A stretch of 41,431 nt of DNA from NCBI GenBank assembly GCA_001275005.1, contig JWZX01003371.1, positions 1-41,431 of the forward strand, read 5' to 3'. The stretch is from Chrysochromulina tobinii (Eukaryota; Haptophyta; Prymnesiales; Chrysochromulinaceae). Numbering within the stretch: the first letter of the stretch is position 1; every line of letters starts with the position of its first letter. Of the stretch, positions 39,659-41,431 are shown piece by piece. A program made the position numbers and the translations under genes. The notes under the pieces are model-generated. The model did no database searches. It was not told the DNA's origin and was given only the letters and a program-made list of their open reading frames with translations.

Positions 39659-41431
39659 ATGGATTCGCTCCCCGAGGCGCATGGGGACCGCTTCGTCGTG
39701 CCAGACGCGATCACACTGGAGCAGCTGGAGGATACTAAGCGCGGAGTGTGCGCGCTACTTCCGTATGGCGTCAAGTACGAAAATTGGTACCCCCCCATTG
39801 TTCTGTCGTATGCATCGGGTCGCCGTACCAATCGCAAAGGCGTTGCAGACGACTGCGACGGCTCCGGGCCCGGGGTGATGTATGCCAAGGGGCTGATGGA
39901 GTTCCTCCACGAGCGCGGCCTGCAGTGCTTCTCCGGGCTGCAAGTGCCCCCGGGCGTGGACTGGGAGACCTTTATGCTGCGCCTGACTGGCGAGAATGGG
40001 AAGCGTGAGAAGCCCAAGGTGCTCATCATCATCCTCACCGCGGGATTGTACCAATCCAAGCCGTGCCTGAAAGAGATTGACACGGCGATCAAGCACGAGG
40101 TCGAACTGCTGCCTGTGCGCTTTGAGGACAAGCTGCCAGGCAAGATCGATCAATGGACGAATCTCAAGGGCCAGGAGTGGGAGATGCGGAAATTTCGAGT
40201 GCAGGAGAAGCTCAACGCGCTCAATAACATCCCCAACCCCGGCACGGTGCTCAACAGAGCCAATTCTCTGCAAGACATCGTGGCGGCGATCGAGAAACAT
40301 CTTCCGGCACCGGCGAGCCCTGCCACGAGCACGCCCACGCCGCAGCCGCCTCTGCCCAAACCCCCCGGTGGGCCGTCAGAGGGGCCGCGCTTCCCCGTCG
40401 GCAGCCGCGTGTACGTGGATCAAGGCCACGGACAAGAGAGTCTCAGCTATGTGGCGACGCACAATGCAGCGAAGAGTGCGTACGATCAAGGTCACAGAGC
40501 AGAGACGAGGGAAGCCATCCGCGCAGAGATGAGGGAAGCCATCCGCGCAGAGATGAGGGAAGCCATCCGCGCAGAGATGAGGGAAGCCATCCGCGAAGAG
40601 ACGGCGGCAAAATCCCTCGCGGAGATGGGAGAAGACAGCGCGAAGAGATGGGAGAAGACATACCGCGCAGAAATGGCGGCCAGGAAGACTGCCAAGGTGG
40701 AGGCGGAGGCGGAGGAGATCGAGGAGGCCGAGTCGGCGGCCATGAACGCGGGCGAGGCGGTGCAGATGGCGAAGGAGAATCTCAAGAAGGCGGAGGATCG
40801 GTTTCGGAAGGCGGAGGAGGAGCGCAAGCGGCGTGAGGAGGCGGCGAAGCGCCGTCGCGAGGAGGAGGAGCGACGGAAGACGGAGGAGGAGCGCCGGCGG
40901 CGCGAAGAGGAGGAGAAGAGCCTCCAAGCGGAGCGCGCCGCCCAGGAGGCGGCTGAGAAGATGGCGACCAAGAAGGCGGCCGAGGCTGAGGCGGAGGCGA
41001 TCAAGCAGGCCGAGTTGGCGGCCCGGAACTCGGGTGAGGGCGCGGCGGCGGTGCAGAAGGCGAAGGAGAAGGCTGCCCAGCAGGCCAAGAAGGATGCGGC
41101 GGAGGAGGCGGTCAAGTTCAGAAAGGAGGCATCGACTGTCATCGAGGACGCCAAGGCAAAGAAGAAGGCCGAGGCCGAGGAGGCCGCGAAGACGCTCTCC
41201 GACGTCGAGTCGATGATCAATGCGCTCGAGAACGACGCCGACCTCGAGCAGGCCGTCGAGGCAGCAGGTGGCGTCAAGAGCCTCATCGACATGGCCGTGA
41301 AGCACTCGGACTCGGCGCTCGTGCAGGCACAGTTTGCGGGCGTGCTGCGCGACTTGTGCATCTCGGACGACATTGCAATCGAGATTGCAAACGCGGGCGG
41401 CACCGATGCTCTGATCGAGGCGGCGCGCATT
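39659..41431 (+). CDS. TIR-like, coiled-coil and armadillo protein (partial, runs off the window)
   Basis: An open frame from the ATG at 39659 to the last base: 591 codons with no stop, so 3'-truncated. Residues about 44-215 resemble a TIR domain: PPIVLSYA (strand A), AKGLMEFLHERGLQCFSGLQ (helix and BB-loop region), PPGVDWETFM, KPKVLIIILTAGLY (strand D), SKPCLKEIDTAI with Glu139 at the position of the NADase glutamate, and ELLPVRFED. A Pro-rich linker follows. Residues about 275-505 are a charged coiled coil opening with four AE(M/T)REAIR repeats. Residues from about 520 read like an ARM repeat (AAGGVKSLIDMAVKHSDSAL, then VLRDLCISDD). SARM1 has the same TIR and ARM parts in opposite order. 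NAD+ cleavage is inference. Confidence 0.75.
   Translation, partial: MDSLPEAHGDRFVVPDAITLEQLEDTKRGVCALLPYGVKYENWYPPIVLSYASGRRTNRKGVADDCDGSGPGVMYAKGLMEFLHERGLQCFSGLQVPPGVDWETFMLRLTGENGKREKPKVLIIILTAGLYQSKPCLKEIDTAIKHEVELLPVRFEDKLPGKIDQWTNLKGQEWEMRKFRVQEKLNALNNIPNPGTVLNRANSLQDIVAAIEKHLPAPASPATSTPTPQPPLPKPPGGPSEGPRFPVGSRVYVDQGHGQESLSYVATHNAAKSAYDQGHRAETREAIRAEMREAIRAEMREAIRAEMREAIREETAAKSLAEMGEDSAKRWEKTYRAEMAARKTAKVEAEAEEIEEAESAAMNAGEAVQMAKENLKKAEDRFRKAEEERKRREEAAKRRREEEERRKTEEERRRREEEEKSLQAERAAQEAAEKMATKKAAEAEAEAIKQAELAARNSGEGAAAVQKAKEKAAQQAKKDAAEEAVKFRKEASTVIEDAKAKKKAEAEEAAKTLSDVESMINALENDADLEQAVEAAGGVKSLIDMAVKHSDSALVQAQFAGVLRDLCISDDIAIEIANAGGTDALIEAARI
40499..40594 (+). repeat. 24-base in-frame repeat, four copies
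   Basis: Four consecutive copies of gcagagatgagggaagccatccgc-type sequence (the first has acg for atg), each encoding an eight-residue AE(M/T)REAIR unit at the start of the coiled coil. The copies are nearly identical at DNA level. Confidence 0.92.

Noticed and set aside
40376..41430. Long minus-strand open frames (309 and 312 codons) opposite the coiled-coil region
   Set aside because: Leucine- or serine/alanine-rich mirror translations of a Glu/Lys/Ala coiled coil; the plus-strand frame has TIR- and ARM-like domains and continuous codons.

Overview
The window is nuclear DNA of a unicellular eukaryote, most likely a plastid-bearing alga and probably a haptophyte. The sequence shows GC-rich DNA, compact genes on both strands, GT-AG introns of about 90-195 bases, mitochondrial-type leaders, and one membrane protein with a signal-plus-transit style leader. 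Eukaryotic repeat-domain families (MORN, HEAT plus EF-hand, LRR, RAP, ARM) dominate. There are no operons, ribosome binding sites or CRISPR arrays. The haptophyte assignment is inference from general character, not from a marker gene.

Layout. 1-7 kb: aspartate aminotransferase (-), two METTL21-type methyltransferases arranged head to head (-/+), and a RAP-domain RNA-binding protein with near-identical 37-residue repeats (+). 7-14 kb: an F-box-like protein (-), a DUF1295-type membrane enzyme (+), a two-exon succinyl-CoA:3-ketoacid CoA transferase (+), a MORN-repeat protein (-) and a glycosyltransferase-like protein (-). 14-16.3 kb: a sulfatase with at least one clear single-base frameshift (+). 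17-24 kb: a HET-like/LRR protein and an R-S-ExE ADP-ribosyltransferase-domain protein, both (+) and both beginning with an N-myristoylation-type sequence, separated by a decayed mobile element. 24.5-29 kb: an EF-hand/HEAT protein (-) and a Methyltransf_24-like protein (-). 29.2-29.7 kb: a small three-exon ribosomal protein S17 gene (+) visible only after splicing. 30-32.7 kb: a two-exon asteroid/FAM120-type XPG nuclease (-). 33-37 kb: a five-exon polytopic membrane protein (+), two of whose introns are 10-11 base minisatellites. 37.9-39.5 kb: a pepsin-type aspartic protease (-). 39.66 kb to the window end: an open-ended TIR-like/coiled-coil/armadillo protein (+).

The most interesting content is three signalling or defence-like architectures in one stretch: HET-like plus LRR, myristoylated ADP-ribosyltransferase, and TIR plus coiled coil plus ARM (SARM1-like domains in reversed order). 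All three domain classes are linked in other organisms to NAD+ chemistry or cell-death signalling. A joint role is inference. The rest is ordinary housekeeping: amino-acid and ketone metabolism, mitochondrial translation, protein methylation and organelle RNA processing.
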